64,000 bases of DNA from Nocardia sp. NBC_00403. Its GTDB lineage: Bacteria; Actinomycetota; Actinomycetes; Mycobacteriales; Mycobacteriaceae. The position numbers and the translations under genes were made by a program. The notes beneath the pieces are model-generated. The model ran no database searches. It was not told the DNA's origin and was given only the letters and a program-made list of their open reading frames with translations. Every line of letters starts with the position of its first letter. Position 1 is the first letter of the stretch. The stretch lies in NCBI RefSeq assembly GCF_036046055.1, contig NZ_CP107939.1:4960001-5024000 (forward strand), in the 5' to 3' direction. Of the stretch, positions 1 to 7,787 are shown piece by piece.

Positions 1-1044
1 GCGTTCGAAGGCCTGCGGCTGATGGACGACATCATGACCCGCAAGCGCGGCGGCGGTATCGACCCCGACAGCCCGGAGGCGATCGCGGAGCGCGAGAAGG
101 CCGCCGAACGCAAGGCTCGCCACGAGCGTTCCAAGCGCATCGCCGAACAGCGCAAGGCGGTCGAGGTGCCGGTCGAGGTGCCCGCACGCTCGGATGTGGC
201 CGCGGATCTGCCGGTGCCGGTGCCGCCGTTCTGGGGCACCCGCGTGGTGAAAGGTCTTTCGCTGCAGGAATATTCGGGGCTACTCGACGAGCGCGCGCTG
301 TTCCTCGGCCAGTGGGGTCTGCGCGGCCAGCGCGGCGGCGAGGGGCCAGGCTATGAGGAACTGGTGGAGACCGAGGGCAGGCCGCGGCTGCGGTACTGGC
401 TCGACCGGCTCAGCACCGAGAGCGTGCTGCAGCATGCCGCGGTGGTGTACGGATACTTCCCCGCCGTATCCGAGGGCGATGACGTCATCGTGCTGACCGA
501 GCCGAGTCCGGATGCGCCGGAACGGTATCGGTTCACTTTCCCGCGTCAGCAGCGCGACCGCTTTCTCTGCATCGCTGACTTCATTCGCTCCCGCAAGCAG
601 GCGAAACAGACCGGCCAGGTGGACGTGCTGCCGTTCCAGCTGGTCACCATGGGCCAGCCGATCGCCGACTTCGCCAATGAACTGTTCGCCGCCGACAACT
701 ACCGCGACTACCTCGAGGTGCACGGCATCGGCGTGCAGCTCACCGAGGCGCTGGCCGAGTACTGGCACCGCCGCGTCCGCGAAGAGTTGGTTCTGGAAGG
801 GCACTCGGTCGCCGAATCCGACCCGGCGGACGTGCAGGACTACTTCAAACTCGGCTACCGCGGCGCTCGCTACTCCTTCGGCTATGGCGCCTGCCCCGAA
901 TTGGAAGACCGCGCGAAGCTGGTGGACCTGCTGGAAGCCGGTCGCATCGGGGTGGTGCTCTCCGAAGAGTTGCAGTTGCATCCTGAGCAGTCGACCGACG
1001 CGTTCGTGCTGCTGCATCCAGAGGCGAAGTACTTCAACGCCTGA
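1..1044 (+). CDS. metH: Methionine synthase (cobalamin-dependent), C-terminal part
   Basis: This is the C-terminal end of cobalamin-dependent methionine synthase, which moves a methyl group from methyltetrahydrofolate through cobalamin to homocysteine. The frame is already open at base 1, so the gene starts upstream of the window; about 347 of the roughly 1,200 residues usual for the family are present. They contain the reactivation domain that binds S-adenosylmethionine and flavodoxin. The visible motif FGYGACPELEDR matches the AdoMet-binding region, and the end (LSEELQLHPEQS, then KYFNA) matches the family C-terminus. A decayed copy of the last 34 codons lies at 7611-7715. Confidence 0.93.
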   Translation, partial: AFEGLRLMDDIMTRKRGGGIDPDSPEAIAEREKAAERKARHERSKRIAEQRKAVEVPVEVPARSDVAADLPVPVPPFWGTRVVKGLSLQEYSGLLDERALFLGQWGLRGQRGGEGPGYEELVETEGRPRLRYWLDRLSTESVLQHAAVVYGYFPAVSEGDDVIVLTEPSPDAPERYRFTFPRQQRDRFLCIADFIRSRKQAKQTGQVDVLPFQLVTMGQPIADFANELFAADNYRDYLEVHGIGVQLTEALAEYWHRRVREELVLEGHSVAESDPADVQDYFKLGYRGARYSFGYGACPELEDRAKLVDLLEAGRIGVVLSEELQLHPEQSTDAFVLLHPEAKYFNA

Positions 1045-1317
1045 TCTGCCCTACCGCTGCTGGGAACACCGGATCGATCGGCTGCCGACTCGGTCACGTT
1101 CGCGCTCCAACCGATCGCTCTTGATCTTGATCAGGTTCTGGATCCGAGTGATCTTGTGCGGAGCTTTCGGCGGGTGCCACACCGGTAGAAGTCGCCTCCA
1201 GCGGGCTTCGAGGTGGGTGCTGCTACACACGTTTACCTGCGCTAACGGCACTGTTCAAGTGGGTTTGCCGGTGGTGTAGTGGACGAAGAGGGGGATCCCC
1301 TGTACGAGGAGCAGGCA

Positions 1318-3675
1318 ATGGCCAAGCCATTCAGAGGTCTCGTCAATCTCGACATTCGCGACTCGATCCCCGACTGGGGACCGTACGAACAACCGAAGGC
1401 GCCACCGGGGTCGCCGAACGTGCTGTACATCGTGCTCGACGACGTGGGATTCGGGGCACTGGGCTGCTATGGCGGCCCGATCGACACTCCGAACATCGAC
1501 CGGATCGCGGCCAACGGTCTGCGCTACGGCCAGTGGCACACCACAGCGCTGTGTTCCCCGACCCGATCCTGCCTGCTGACCGGCCGCAACCACACCACCA
1601 ACGGCATGGCGTGCATCAGTGAGGCGGCGGTCGGCTTCCCCGGTGCGAACGGGCACATCCCGCCGGAATGCGCCACCCTCGCCGAGGTCCTGGTCGAGCA
1701 AGGCTTTTCCACCGCGATGGTCGGCAAATGGCATCTGTGTGCCGAGGACGAGATGAATTTGGCGTCCACCAAAAGGAATTGGCCGATCGGCCGCGGATTC
1801 GAGCGCTTCTACGGCTTCCTCGGCGCCGAGACCAACCAGTGGTACCCCGACCTGGTCCACGATAACCATCCCGTCGAGCAGCCCGCCACCCCGGAGCAGG
1901 GCTACCACTTCAGTGTCGACATCACCGACAAGGCCCTCGACTACCTCGGAGACGTCAAGGCGATTGCACCGGACCGGCCGGTGTTCCTGTACTACGCGCC
2001 CGGCTGCGCCCACGCCCCGCATCAGGTGCCGCGCGAATGGGCAGACCGCTACCGCGGCCGGTTCGACGCCGGCTACGAGGCAATGCGGGAGCAGATCCTG
2101 GCGCGGCAGAAGGAGATGGGTCTGGTCCCCGCCGACACCGAGTTGCCGCCGCTGAACCCGATCGGCACTCCCGAGACTCGCACCGGCCCAGATGGGAAAC
2201 CCTTCCCGGCATTGGACTACACCAAACCGTGGGACACCCTCTCCGACGACGAGAAACGTCTGTTCGCCCGGATGGCCGAGGTGTACGCGGGATTCGTCTC
2301 GCACTGCGACGATCAGATCGGTCGGCTGCTGAACTATCTCGAGGACATCGAGCAGCTCGACAACACCATCATCGTGGTGGTCTCCGACAACGGCGCCAGT
2401 GGCGAAGGCGGTCCCACCGGGTCGGTCAACGAGAACAAGTTCGCCAACGGTGTTCCGGACAATCTGGCCGAAAATCTCGCCAAACTGGACGAGTTGGGTG
2501 GCACCAAGACCTATAACCACTACCCGAACGGGTGGGCGATGGCCTTCAACACCCCGTTCAAGATGTGGAAACGCTACTCGTTCAACGGCGGTACCGCCGA
2601 CCCGTGCATCTTCTCGTGGCCTGCGGGGATCGAAGCGCGCGGCGAGACCCGGGACCAGTACCACCACGCGATCGACGTGGTCCCGACGTTGTTGGACTGC
2701 ATCGGCATCGAACTTCCGGACACGGTGAAGGGGTACACCCAGCACCCCCTGCAGGGTGTGAGCATGCGCTACAGCTTCGACGCCGCCAACATCCCCACCG
2801 CCAAGCGCACCCAGTTCTATTCGATGCTTGGCACCCGGGGTATCTGGCACGACGGCTGGAAGGCCGTCACCACCCATCCCGCGATCAGCGGCTGGGGCCA
2901 CTTCCCGGAGGACACCTGGGAGCTCTACCACTGCCAGGTGGACCGATCGGAGCTTTGCGATCTCGCCGCCGAGGAGCCCGTGCGGCTCGCCGAGCTGGTT
3001 GGGTTGTGGTTCCACGAAGCCGGTGCGAACCAGGCGTTGCCGCTCGACGATCGCGCCGCCGTCGAGATCGTCACCACCCCGCGTCCGCAGCTCGCGCCGC
3101 CTCGAAACCGGTACGTCTACCGACCCGGTGGAGCCGAGGTGCCCGAGTCCGTCGCGGTCAACATCCGCAACCGTTCGTACTCGATCGGCGCGCTTGTCGA
3201 CATCCCCGACCCGGGCTCGGCCGGGGTGTTGTTCTCCCATGGCGGCCGGTTCGGCGGGCACGCCCTGTATGTCAAGGCCAATCGGCTGCACTACGTCTAC
3301 AACTTCCTCGGCAGCGAGGAGCAGAAGATCAGCGCGTCCGAGGACCTGCCAACCGGGGAGAACCTGATCCTGGCGGCCTCGTTCGAGAAGGACGGTGAGG
3401 ATCCGCCCGGCACCGCGCACGGCGTCGTCAGCCTTTACTACGGTGACCGCAAAGTCGGTGACGGACGGATCAAAACCCAGGCCGGCAAGTTCAGTATCGC
3501 TGGCGAGGGTCTGCACGCCGGCCGCGACAGCGGGGAATCGGTCACCGACGACTACCCCGGATCCGCTCCTTGGGCGTTCACCGGTGGCACCTTGAAACGG
3601 GTGGCGGTGGATGTCAGCGGCGAACCCTACGTCGACCTCGAACGCGAAGCCGTCGCCATGCTCTCGCGCGAATGA
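1318..3675 (+). CDS. Arylsulfatase (type I sulfatase)
   Basis: Type I sulfatase of 785 residues that hydrolyses sulfate esters. The catalytic signature CSPTR is at residue 79 onward; its Cys must be oxidised to formylglycine. Metal-binding Asp residues (VLDDVGFG) near the N-terminus and the distal SDNGASGEGG segment are present. The last 200 residues look like a beta-rich C-terminal domain. I chose the ATG at 1318 because GAGGAG lies 6 nt upstream; an in-frame GTG at 1279 would add 13 residues. No signal peptide is visible. The convergent neighbour at 3952-4953 encodes the maturase for exactly this Cys, so the two probably work as a pair. The natural substrate cannot be read from sequence. 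Confidence 0.93.
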   Translation: MAKPFRGLVNLDIRDSIPDWGPYEQPKAPPGSPNVLYIVLDDVGFGALGCYGGPIDTPNIDRIAANGLRYGQWHTTALCSPTRSCLLTGRNHTTNGMACISEAAVGFPGANGHIPPECATLAEVLVEQGFSTAMVGKWHLCAEDEMNLASTKRNWPIGRGFERFYGFLGAETNQWYPDLVHDNHPVEQPATPEQGYHFSVDITDKALDYLGDVKAIAPDRPVFLYYAPGCAHAPHQVPREWADRYRGRFDAGYEAMREQILARQKEMGLVPADTELPPLNPIGTPETRTGPDGKPFPALDYTKPWDTLSDDEKRLFARMAEVYAGFVSHCDDQIGRLLNYLEDIEQLDNTIIVVVSDNGASGEGGPTGSVNENKFANGVPDNLAENLAKLDELGGTKTYNHYPNGWAMAFNTPFKMWKRYSFNGGTADPCIFSWPAGIEARGETRDQYHHAIDVVPTLLDCIGIELPDTVKGYTQHPLQGVSMRYSFDAANIPTAKRTQFYSMLGTRGIWHDGWKAVTTHPAISGWGHFPEDTWELYHCQVDRSELCDLAAEEPVRLAELVGLWFHEAGANQALPLDDRAAVEIVTTPRPQLAPPRNRYVYRPGGAEVPESVAVNIRNRSYSIGALVDIPDPGSAGVLFSHGGRFGGHALYVKANRLHYVYNFLGSEEQKISASEDLPTGENLILAASFEKDGEDPPGTAHGVVSLYYGDRKVGDGRIKTQAGKFSIAGEGLHAGRDSGESVTDDYPGSAPWAFTGGTLKRVAVDVSGEPYVDLEREAVAMLSRE

Positions 3676-3712
3676 CCGCTGCCCGACCTGGACAGACATG
3701 AATAGGACACAC

Positions 3713-3750
3713 AGGCCGGTCGCCGCCCCTGCCGCGGCGGCGACCGGCCT
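3713..3750. terminator. Bidirectional terminator-like hairpin
   Basis: A perfect 14-bp inverted repeat (3713-3726 with 3737-3750) closes a 10-nt loop. It lies between the convergent sulfatase and formylglycine-generating enzyme genes. There is no T-run, which is common for actinobacterial terminators. Confidence 0.6.
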
Positions 3751-3951
3751 GCTGTCCCTGTGGAGACTTGCCGCCCTCGGCCTTCCTCCGATATGTCTCT
3801 ATCCCGGGTCGCTGGTGCGCGCGTGGCTGACGGCGACGATGCGGATCGCGGAGTTCAATTCGTCAGGTCCGATATCGCGGACTATCGGCACACTTCCGGA
3901 AACCGAAGCCGTCTGCTTGGGACCGAACCCGGGTAGAAAGGTTTCGGTCCA

Positions 3952-4953
3952 TCACGGTCTGATGATGCATCGGAAGCCGATGTGACATGTGGAGGTCTCC
4001 TCGGTCTGGCCCTGACGCGCCGCAGGTCGATATCGCAGGCAGTAGTTCGGCGCACACAGGTACGAGCCGCCTTTGATAACACGACGTGCGTATGGCTCGC
4101 CGGGCTCGGGCGAAGGCGCAACGGCCTGGCGTGGGTTGGCGGGAATGCAGCAGGCAGCTGCCGTTGCGCCGGTCTTCCCCGCCTCGGAGTGGTCGGCGGT
4201 GTAGTAGTCCACCGTCCACTCCCACACATTGCCCGCCATATCGCTGAGTCGATAGCCGTTCGACGGGAACCGGCCCACCGGCGACGTGCCCGCGACGCCG
4301 TCCCCATTGAGGTTCTCCCAGGGAAACCGGCCCTGCCAGACGTTGGCGCCGCGCCTGCCACCAGGTTCGTGCGTTGCGCCCCATACGAACGGTTGCCGGT
4401 CCAGGCCACCCCGGGCGGCGAATTCCCACTCTGCTTCGGTCGGCAATTGCTTGCCGGCCCACCGGACGTAGGCCGAGGCGTCGAACCAGGACACTTGGGT
4501 GACCGGATGGCGTTGCCTTCCATCGAGACTGCTGCCGGGTCCCTGCGGATGGCGCCAATCCGCACCCGGCGTAAACGACCACCAGCGCCAGTAGTCATCG
4601 AGCGGCACCGGTCCTGGGGTGGGGGTGAACACCAAGGAACCGGGCACCAGCAACGACGGGTCTGCTTCCGGGTGTTGCGCCGGTTCTGGCGGTGTTTCTG
4701 CGGTGGTGACGTATCCGGTGTCCTTCATGAACCGCCGGAACTCCGCCACCGTCACCGGATGGGTATCCATCCAGAAACCATCCACGGTGGCCTGATGAAC
4801 GGGACTTTCTTCCGGATAGAAGTTTTGGGATCCCATCCAGAAAGTCCCGCCCGGGATCCACTCCATGTTCTTCGGAGCCGTACGCGTCATAGAATTCAGC
4901 GTTTCATAGTTGGCTCCAGCATAGGAGGGATCCACGCGGTCGGTCGGCTTCAA
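3952..4953 (-). CDS. Formylglycine-generating enzyme (sulfatase maturase)
   Basis: SUMF1/FGE-family enzyme that oxidises the sulfatase active-site Cys to formylglycine with O2 and copper. The N-terminal WIPGGTFWMGSQNFYPEE, central LPTEAEWEFAARGG and distal NVWEWT segments are family hallmarks. The redox-active Cys pair is at residues 300 and 305 (YLCAPNYC). It resembles M. tuberculosis Rv0712 along its length. The frame opens with a TTG at 4953 (333 residues), but ATGs at 4890 or 4869 match the family N-terminus better and no start has a clear ribosome site. It is convergent with the arylsulfatase, its probable client. Confidence 0.92.
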   Translation of the reverse strand: MKPTDRVDPSYAGANYETLNSMTRTAPKNMEWIPGGTFWMGSQNFYPEESPVHQATVDGFWMDTHPVTVAEFRRFMKDTGYVTTAETPPEPAQHPEADPSLLVPGSLVFTPTPGPVPLDDYWRWWSFTPGADWRHPQGPGSSLDGRQRHPVTQVSWFDASAYVRWAGKQLPTEAEWEFAARGGLDRQPFVWGATHEPGGRRGANVWQGRFPWENLNGDGVAGTSPVGRFPSNGYRLSDMAGNVWEWTVDYYTADHSEAGKTGATAAACCIPANPRQAVAPSPEPGEPYARRVIKGGSYLCAPNYCLRYRPAARQGQTEETSTCHIGFRCIIRP

Positions 4954-5299
4954 ACCCTATTGCGACCAGTGCTTATTCGGTGGAGTCGCGCCGGGGCCCG
5001 CGAGCAACTTTTTGTGTCGCAGCCATCGCTCGCGGTCGGCGTGGCGATGCACGCCGGAAGGCGGCGAAGCCGAAGAATACGTAGATTCCGCGCGTCGGTC
5101 CGAGGTGGGAAAACGCTGGGAGACAATTCACGCATCCCGGTGCAGTCAGCGGTCGGTCGACTCGACTCGCGATTAGACCACCTCTCACGTGGTGGTGGTA
5201 CCGCCCCAGTCCTCGCTGTGGCACTGACTCGCTACAAGAAACACGCGAAATCAACCACATGAGACGCGGTCTCAGCGGGACTTTTCGCAGATCTGGTCC
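4954..5299. other. Intergenic region, no gene recognised
   Basis: About 350 bases between the FGE gene start and the HxlR gene stop. A 95-codon open frame on the minus strand has no recognisable motif and no ribosome site. I see no RNA gene or repeat. Confidence 0.5.
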
Positions 5300-5935
5300 T
5301 CAACCCCCGTACAGCAGCCGGTTGAGGGCCAGAAGGTCGCCCACAAAGGTGACGCTCCCTTCGGCGAGCGCAGCGTCGAGCGAGGCTGGATCGGCCAGCA
5401 GACTGCCGAGCGTCTTGGGGTCCGTACGAAGCGAGATGTCGGCCGTGGCAGGTTCACCGCTGTGCACCTGAACCTTTCCGGAGTCTGCGCAGACCGTCCA
5501 GACCGAGCCGTCGAGGTCGAGGCGACAAACGATAGGCGCCGCCGCCGGGTCGGGACGAGCGGCGCCTCGCAGGAAGATCAGCACCGAGGTGGCGCTGAGC
5601 GAGGTGGGCTCCGTGGGGTTGGGGGCATCGATCCCCCAATCGCCAAGAGCTAGCACGATCGGTTCCAGCTTCCGGCCCCACTCTGTCAGTTCGTAGACCT
5701 GTGGGCCTGCCGTTGACGCCAGTTTGCGGCGACGGATCACCCCGTGACGTTCGAGTTCTCGAAGTCGATCGGCAAGCAGGTTCGAGCTGGCGTTAGGCAG
5801 AGCGTGCCGCAGCTCGGAGAAGCGTTGTGGCACCAAGAGCAGCTCCCGGACGACCAGCAGTGCCCACCGCTCCCCGACAACGTCGAGAGCCCGAGCTATC
5901 CCACATGAGTCCCGATAGCTACGGCTGGTCGGCAT
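5300..5935 (-). CDS. HxlR-family regulator with SCP2-like C-terminal domain
   Basis: Transcription regulator of 211 residues. The first 95 residues form an HxlR winged helix (ALDVVGERWALLVVRELL, with QRFSELRHALP and the wing LASTAGPQVYELTEWG). The rest resembles an SCP2/sterol-carrier fold (the stretch RTDPKTLGSLLADPASL), an arrangement common in actinobacterial HxlR proteins and probably ligand-sensing. The start is the ATG at 5935, preceded by GAGGAGGGAGTGGTC. The first 22 codons and the promoter are duplicated just upstream. It is divergent from the cupin and VOC genes, which are plausible targets. Confidence 0.88.
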   Translation of the reverse strand: MPTSRSYRDSCGIARALDVVGERWALLVVRELLLVPQRFSELRHALPNASSNLLADRLRELERHGVIRRRKLASTAGPQVYELTEWGRKLEPIVLALGDWGIDAPNPTEPTSLSATSVLIFLRGAARPDPAAAPIVCRLDLDGSVWTVCADSGKVQVHSGEPATADISLRTDPKTLGSLLADPASLDAALAEGSVTFVGDLLALNRLLYGG

Positions 5936-6004
5936 GACCACTCCCTCCTCGTCCACCCTCATTCGAAACTGCCACTCATGGTAGTTGCTTTTCGCAACTC
6001 TTTG
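5869..6004. repeat. 136-bp direct repeat, copy A (hxlR 5' end and promoter)
   Basis: Copy A covers the first 22 codons of the HxlR gene, its ribosome site and its upstream region. Copy B starts 142 bp to the right (6011-6146). The two align without gaps with about 9 mismatches in 136 bp by eye. Confidence 0.9.
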
Positions 6005-6077
6005 CCGACGGCTCCCCGACAGCGTCGAGAGCCCGAGCTATCCCACATGAGTCCCGATAGCTACGGCTGGTCGGCAT
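5976..6077 (-). CDS. Truncated hxlR copy forming a 33-residue upstream ORF
   Basis: The duplicated hxlR start (ATG at 6077, with the same strong ribosome site as the real gene) runs 22 codons in the HxlR frame. It then continues into copy A's promoter and stops at a TGA at 5976-5978, 41 nt before the real start. If copy B's promoter is active, this would be translated as a leader peptide on the hxlR transcript. The ORF is seen; translation and any attenuation role are inference. Confidence 0.35.
   Translation of the reverse strand: MPTSRSYRDSCGIARALDAVGEPSAKSCEKQLP
5983..5999. promoter_or_regulatory. Palindromic operator candidate, copy A
   Basis: AGTTGC-TTTTC-GCAACT is an inverted repeat with 6-bp arms, 48-64 nt upstream of the HxlR start. 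It is probably a self-operator. The copy at 6126-6140 differs by compensating changes that preserve the palindrome. Confidence 0.55.
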
Positions 6078-6146
6078 GACCACTCCCTCCTCGTCCATTC
6101 TGATTCGAAACTGCCACTCATGACGGTTGTTTTTCACAACTCTTTG
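6011..6146. repeat. 136-bp direct repeat, copy B
   Basis: Second copy of the hxlR 5' end plus promoter. It keeps the ATG and the GAGGAGGGAGTGGTC ribosome site but lacks the rest of the gene. It therefore lies between the intact HxlR gene and the divergent cupin gene. Confidence 0.9.
6126..6140. promoter_or_regulatory. Palindromic operator candidate, copy B
   Basis: GTTGT-TTTTC-ACAAC has 5-bp arms and the same spacer as copy A. The C-to-T change in the left arm is matched by G-to-A in the right arm. It could serve the divergent cupin/VOC transcript. Confidence 0.5.
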
Positions 6147-6338
6147 TGGTTATTGTTTAGCAGTCAGCCCGGCGAAGCCAGCGAGGTCAGGTGGCGACGA
6201 TGGCGCTCGGCGGCGATCTGGCGCTCGGAAGGACAGATCCATGCGACAGCCAAGTGGCCCACTCCGAGATCACCGGACCGATCCGGCGGTGGAGCCAGCG
6301 TCAAGGTCGCGCAATAACCCGGCAAATAGGAGCCTGCA

Positions 6339-6680
6339 ATGAGTATTTCGACCCCAGCCTCAGCTCAGAAGCCCCAGCATGCATCGATCGTGGATCCCGA
6401 TGCGCACCAAGTCTTGTTCGAGAATGAACACGTTCGGGTGATCCATGCGCGCGCCTCGCACGGTTGGGAAAGTGCGATGCACTCGCACCCGCCGATGCTG
6501 GTGGTCAACCTCGGCTCCGGGCGACAGAAAGTGACCTGGGCGGATGGGACGACGCAGATCGTGGATCTGAACCCCGGTGCGGTCGTCTGGCAAGAAGACG
6601 CCTTCGATCACGCCTGGGAATTGCTGGCGGGCGAAGTGAACGTGATTCTCGTCGAGGTCAAGTCGGCATCCACGACATGA
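6339..6680 (+). CDS. Small cupin-domain protein
   Basis: Protein of 113 residues with a single cupin-like beta barrel. The segments HVRVIHARASHG, HSHPPMLVVNLG and WADGTTQIVDLNPG resemble the strands around a cupin metal site, with His residues in the HSHP stretch. The ribosome site AATAGGAGCCTGCA precedes the ATG. Function unknown; it may be a small-molecule isomerase, dioxygenase or binding protein. It is probably cotranscribed with the VOC gene 95 bp downstream, and divergent from the HxlR regulator that may control it. Confidence 0.75.
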   Translation: MSISTPASAQKPQHASIVDPDAHQVLFENEHVRVIHARASHGWESAMHSHPPMLVVNLGSGRQKVTWADGTTQIVDLNPGAVVWQEDAFDHAWELLAGEVNVILVEVKSASTT

Positions 6681-6710
6681 GGCACGGTCTCGAATCCCAC
6701 GCGTGAATCG

Positions 6711-6737
6711 GCAGCAGGCCCACTCCGGGCCTGCTGC
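6711..6737. terminator. Hairpin between cupin and VOC genes
   Basis: Perfect 11-bp stem (6711-6721 with 6727-6737) and a 5-nt loop, without a T-run. It may partly terminate or process the transcript between the two genes. Confidence 0.5.
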
Positions 6738-6775
6738 GTACTACCAGCACTCGCACACAATAAGGAGATTCGCCA

Positions 6776-7129
6776 ATGACCATCCCGAAACCCGGCAGCA
6801 TCCTGCTCGGCACCACCCAGCCCGCGGTCCTGCGCGACTGGTACCGCAAGGCACTCGCGCCAGAGCACACGGGCGACGGACCGATCGATCTCGGAGGGTT
6901 TCTGCTAGTCATCGATCAACGGGACGACGTCGGCTCGAAAACCAACGAGCCGGGCCGGGTGATCCTCAACTTCCACGTCGACAATTTCGACGAGGTCGAG
7001 GAACAGTTGCAGGCGGCGGGCGTGGAGTGGATCGCCCCCGCCGAGGATCGCCCGTCCGGCCGCTTCGCGACGTTCGCCGACCCTGACGGAAACTATCTTC
7101 AGATCATCCAGTTCAAGCGGAACGGGTGA
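6776..7129 (+). CDS. VOC-family (glyoxalase-like) protein
   Basis: Protein of 117 residues with the vicinal-oxygen-chelate fold. The N-terminal beta-alpha-beta contains GTTQPAVLRDWYRKAL, and the C-terminus ends in FATFADPDGNYLQIIQF, the usual VOC closing strand. Members act as glyoxalases, dioxygenases or resistance proteins; substrate cannot be assigned. AAGGAGATTCG gives a good ribosome site. It lies downstream of the cupin gene in the putative HxlR-controlled unit. Confidence 0.82.
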   Translation: MTIPKPGSILLGTTQPAVLRDWYRKALAPEHTGDGPIDLGGFLLVIDQRDDVGSKTNEPGRVILNFHVDNFDEVEEQLQAAGVEWIAPAEDRPSGRFATFADPDGNYLQIIQFKRNG

Positions 7130-7526
7130 GCCTGGCCTCGGCCCACACATAAGCTCAGTGAGCGAAAAGAAGTACCCGCGCTGCGCGGGCCGGGCCGATG
7201 AGAAAGCTGTCCTGGCCCGCACGGTGGTTGACGGCGGTTAGTGGAACGAGCATCGAGCCCGCCGTGATCAGCACCGGAAACTGTCGTAGCTTTCTGCTAC
7301 CACGGAGTCTCGCGCTCCGGGTTGCCGGCCCGCCGACCCAAGCCGAAGCGGACCTTCGGCTGCTGCCCCGCCGCCGCCGTCGTCGGTGATCGGACCGAAG
7401 GGGACGGTGTGATTCTCAACGCATCGGATCCCGCAGGGTCGCAGCGCCGTTCGACTGGCTATTGCCGTGATTGCCTCGAAATATGCGATCGCGGTGCAGG
7501 TCCCGGCCGGTCGCGGGAAATTCCGT

Positions 7527-7550
7527 AGCCGGGGCGCGCCGGGCTTTTTT
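7527..7550 (+). terminator. Intrinsic terminator with T6 tract
   Basis: A short GC hairpin (AGCCGG pairing with CCGGGCT with one bulge) is followed directly by TTTTTT at 7545-7550. This is one of the few T-tract terminators in the window. It lies about 400 bp after the VOC gene, so its transcript is unclear. Confidence 0.4.
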
Positions 7551-7610
7551 GCTGACAGGGCCTGTGGTGACCTGCGGAATCGCGGAAGATCGCGCGCGAT
7601 GGTGGATGTA

Positions 7611-7715
7611 TGTCAGTTGGGTATGACATTGTCGGAAGCATTGCAACTGCATCCGGAGCAGTCGGCGGATGCCGCCACCCTGCTGTATTCGGGTGCAATG
7701 TACTTCAGCGCGTAG
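7611..7715 (+). pseudogene. Decayed C-terminal remnant of a second metH
   Basis: The last 34 codons of this open frame read LSEALQLHPEQSADA and end in MYFSA. The end of the real metH reads LSEELQLHPEQSTDA and KYFNA at 964-1041. Only this C-terminal tail is recognisable; no MetH motif is seen upstream in 7130-7610 and there is no ribosome site. It is best read as the stub of a deleted methionine synthase paralogue or a partial duplication. The rest of the 658-bp gap (7130-7787) holds only the T-tract hairpin. Confidence 0.75.
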
Positions 7716-7787
7716 GATTTTGGACGATTTCCGCTTACGCGCGGAGTGCTGGACGACTCGGCGGGCAAGTAGGAGGGGCACAACACC

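Noticed and set aside
1255..3699. 814-codon open frame on the minus strand
   Set aside because: Exactly antisense to the arylsulfatase and without any domain motif; a product of high third-position GC.
3863..4598. Two minus-strand frames next to the FGE frame (238-239 codons)
   Set aside because: Both overlap the formylglycine-generating enzyme in other frames and lack motifs.
4973..5260. 95-codon minus-strand ORF in the FGE-HxlR gap
   Set aside because: No ribosome site, no motif, low-complexity Arg/Pro stretches.
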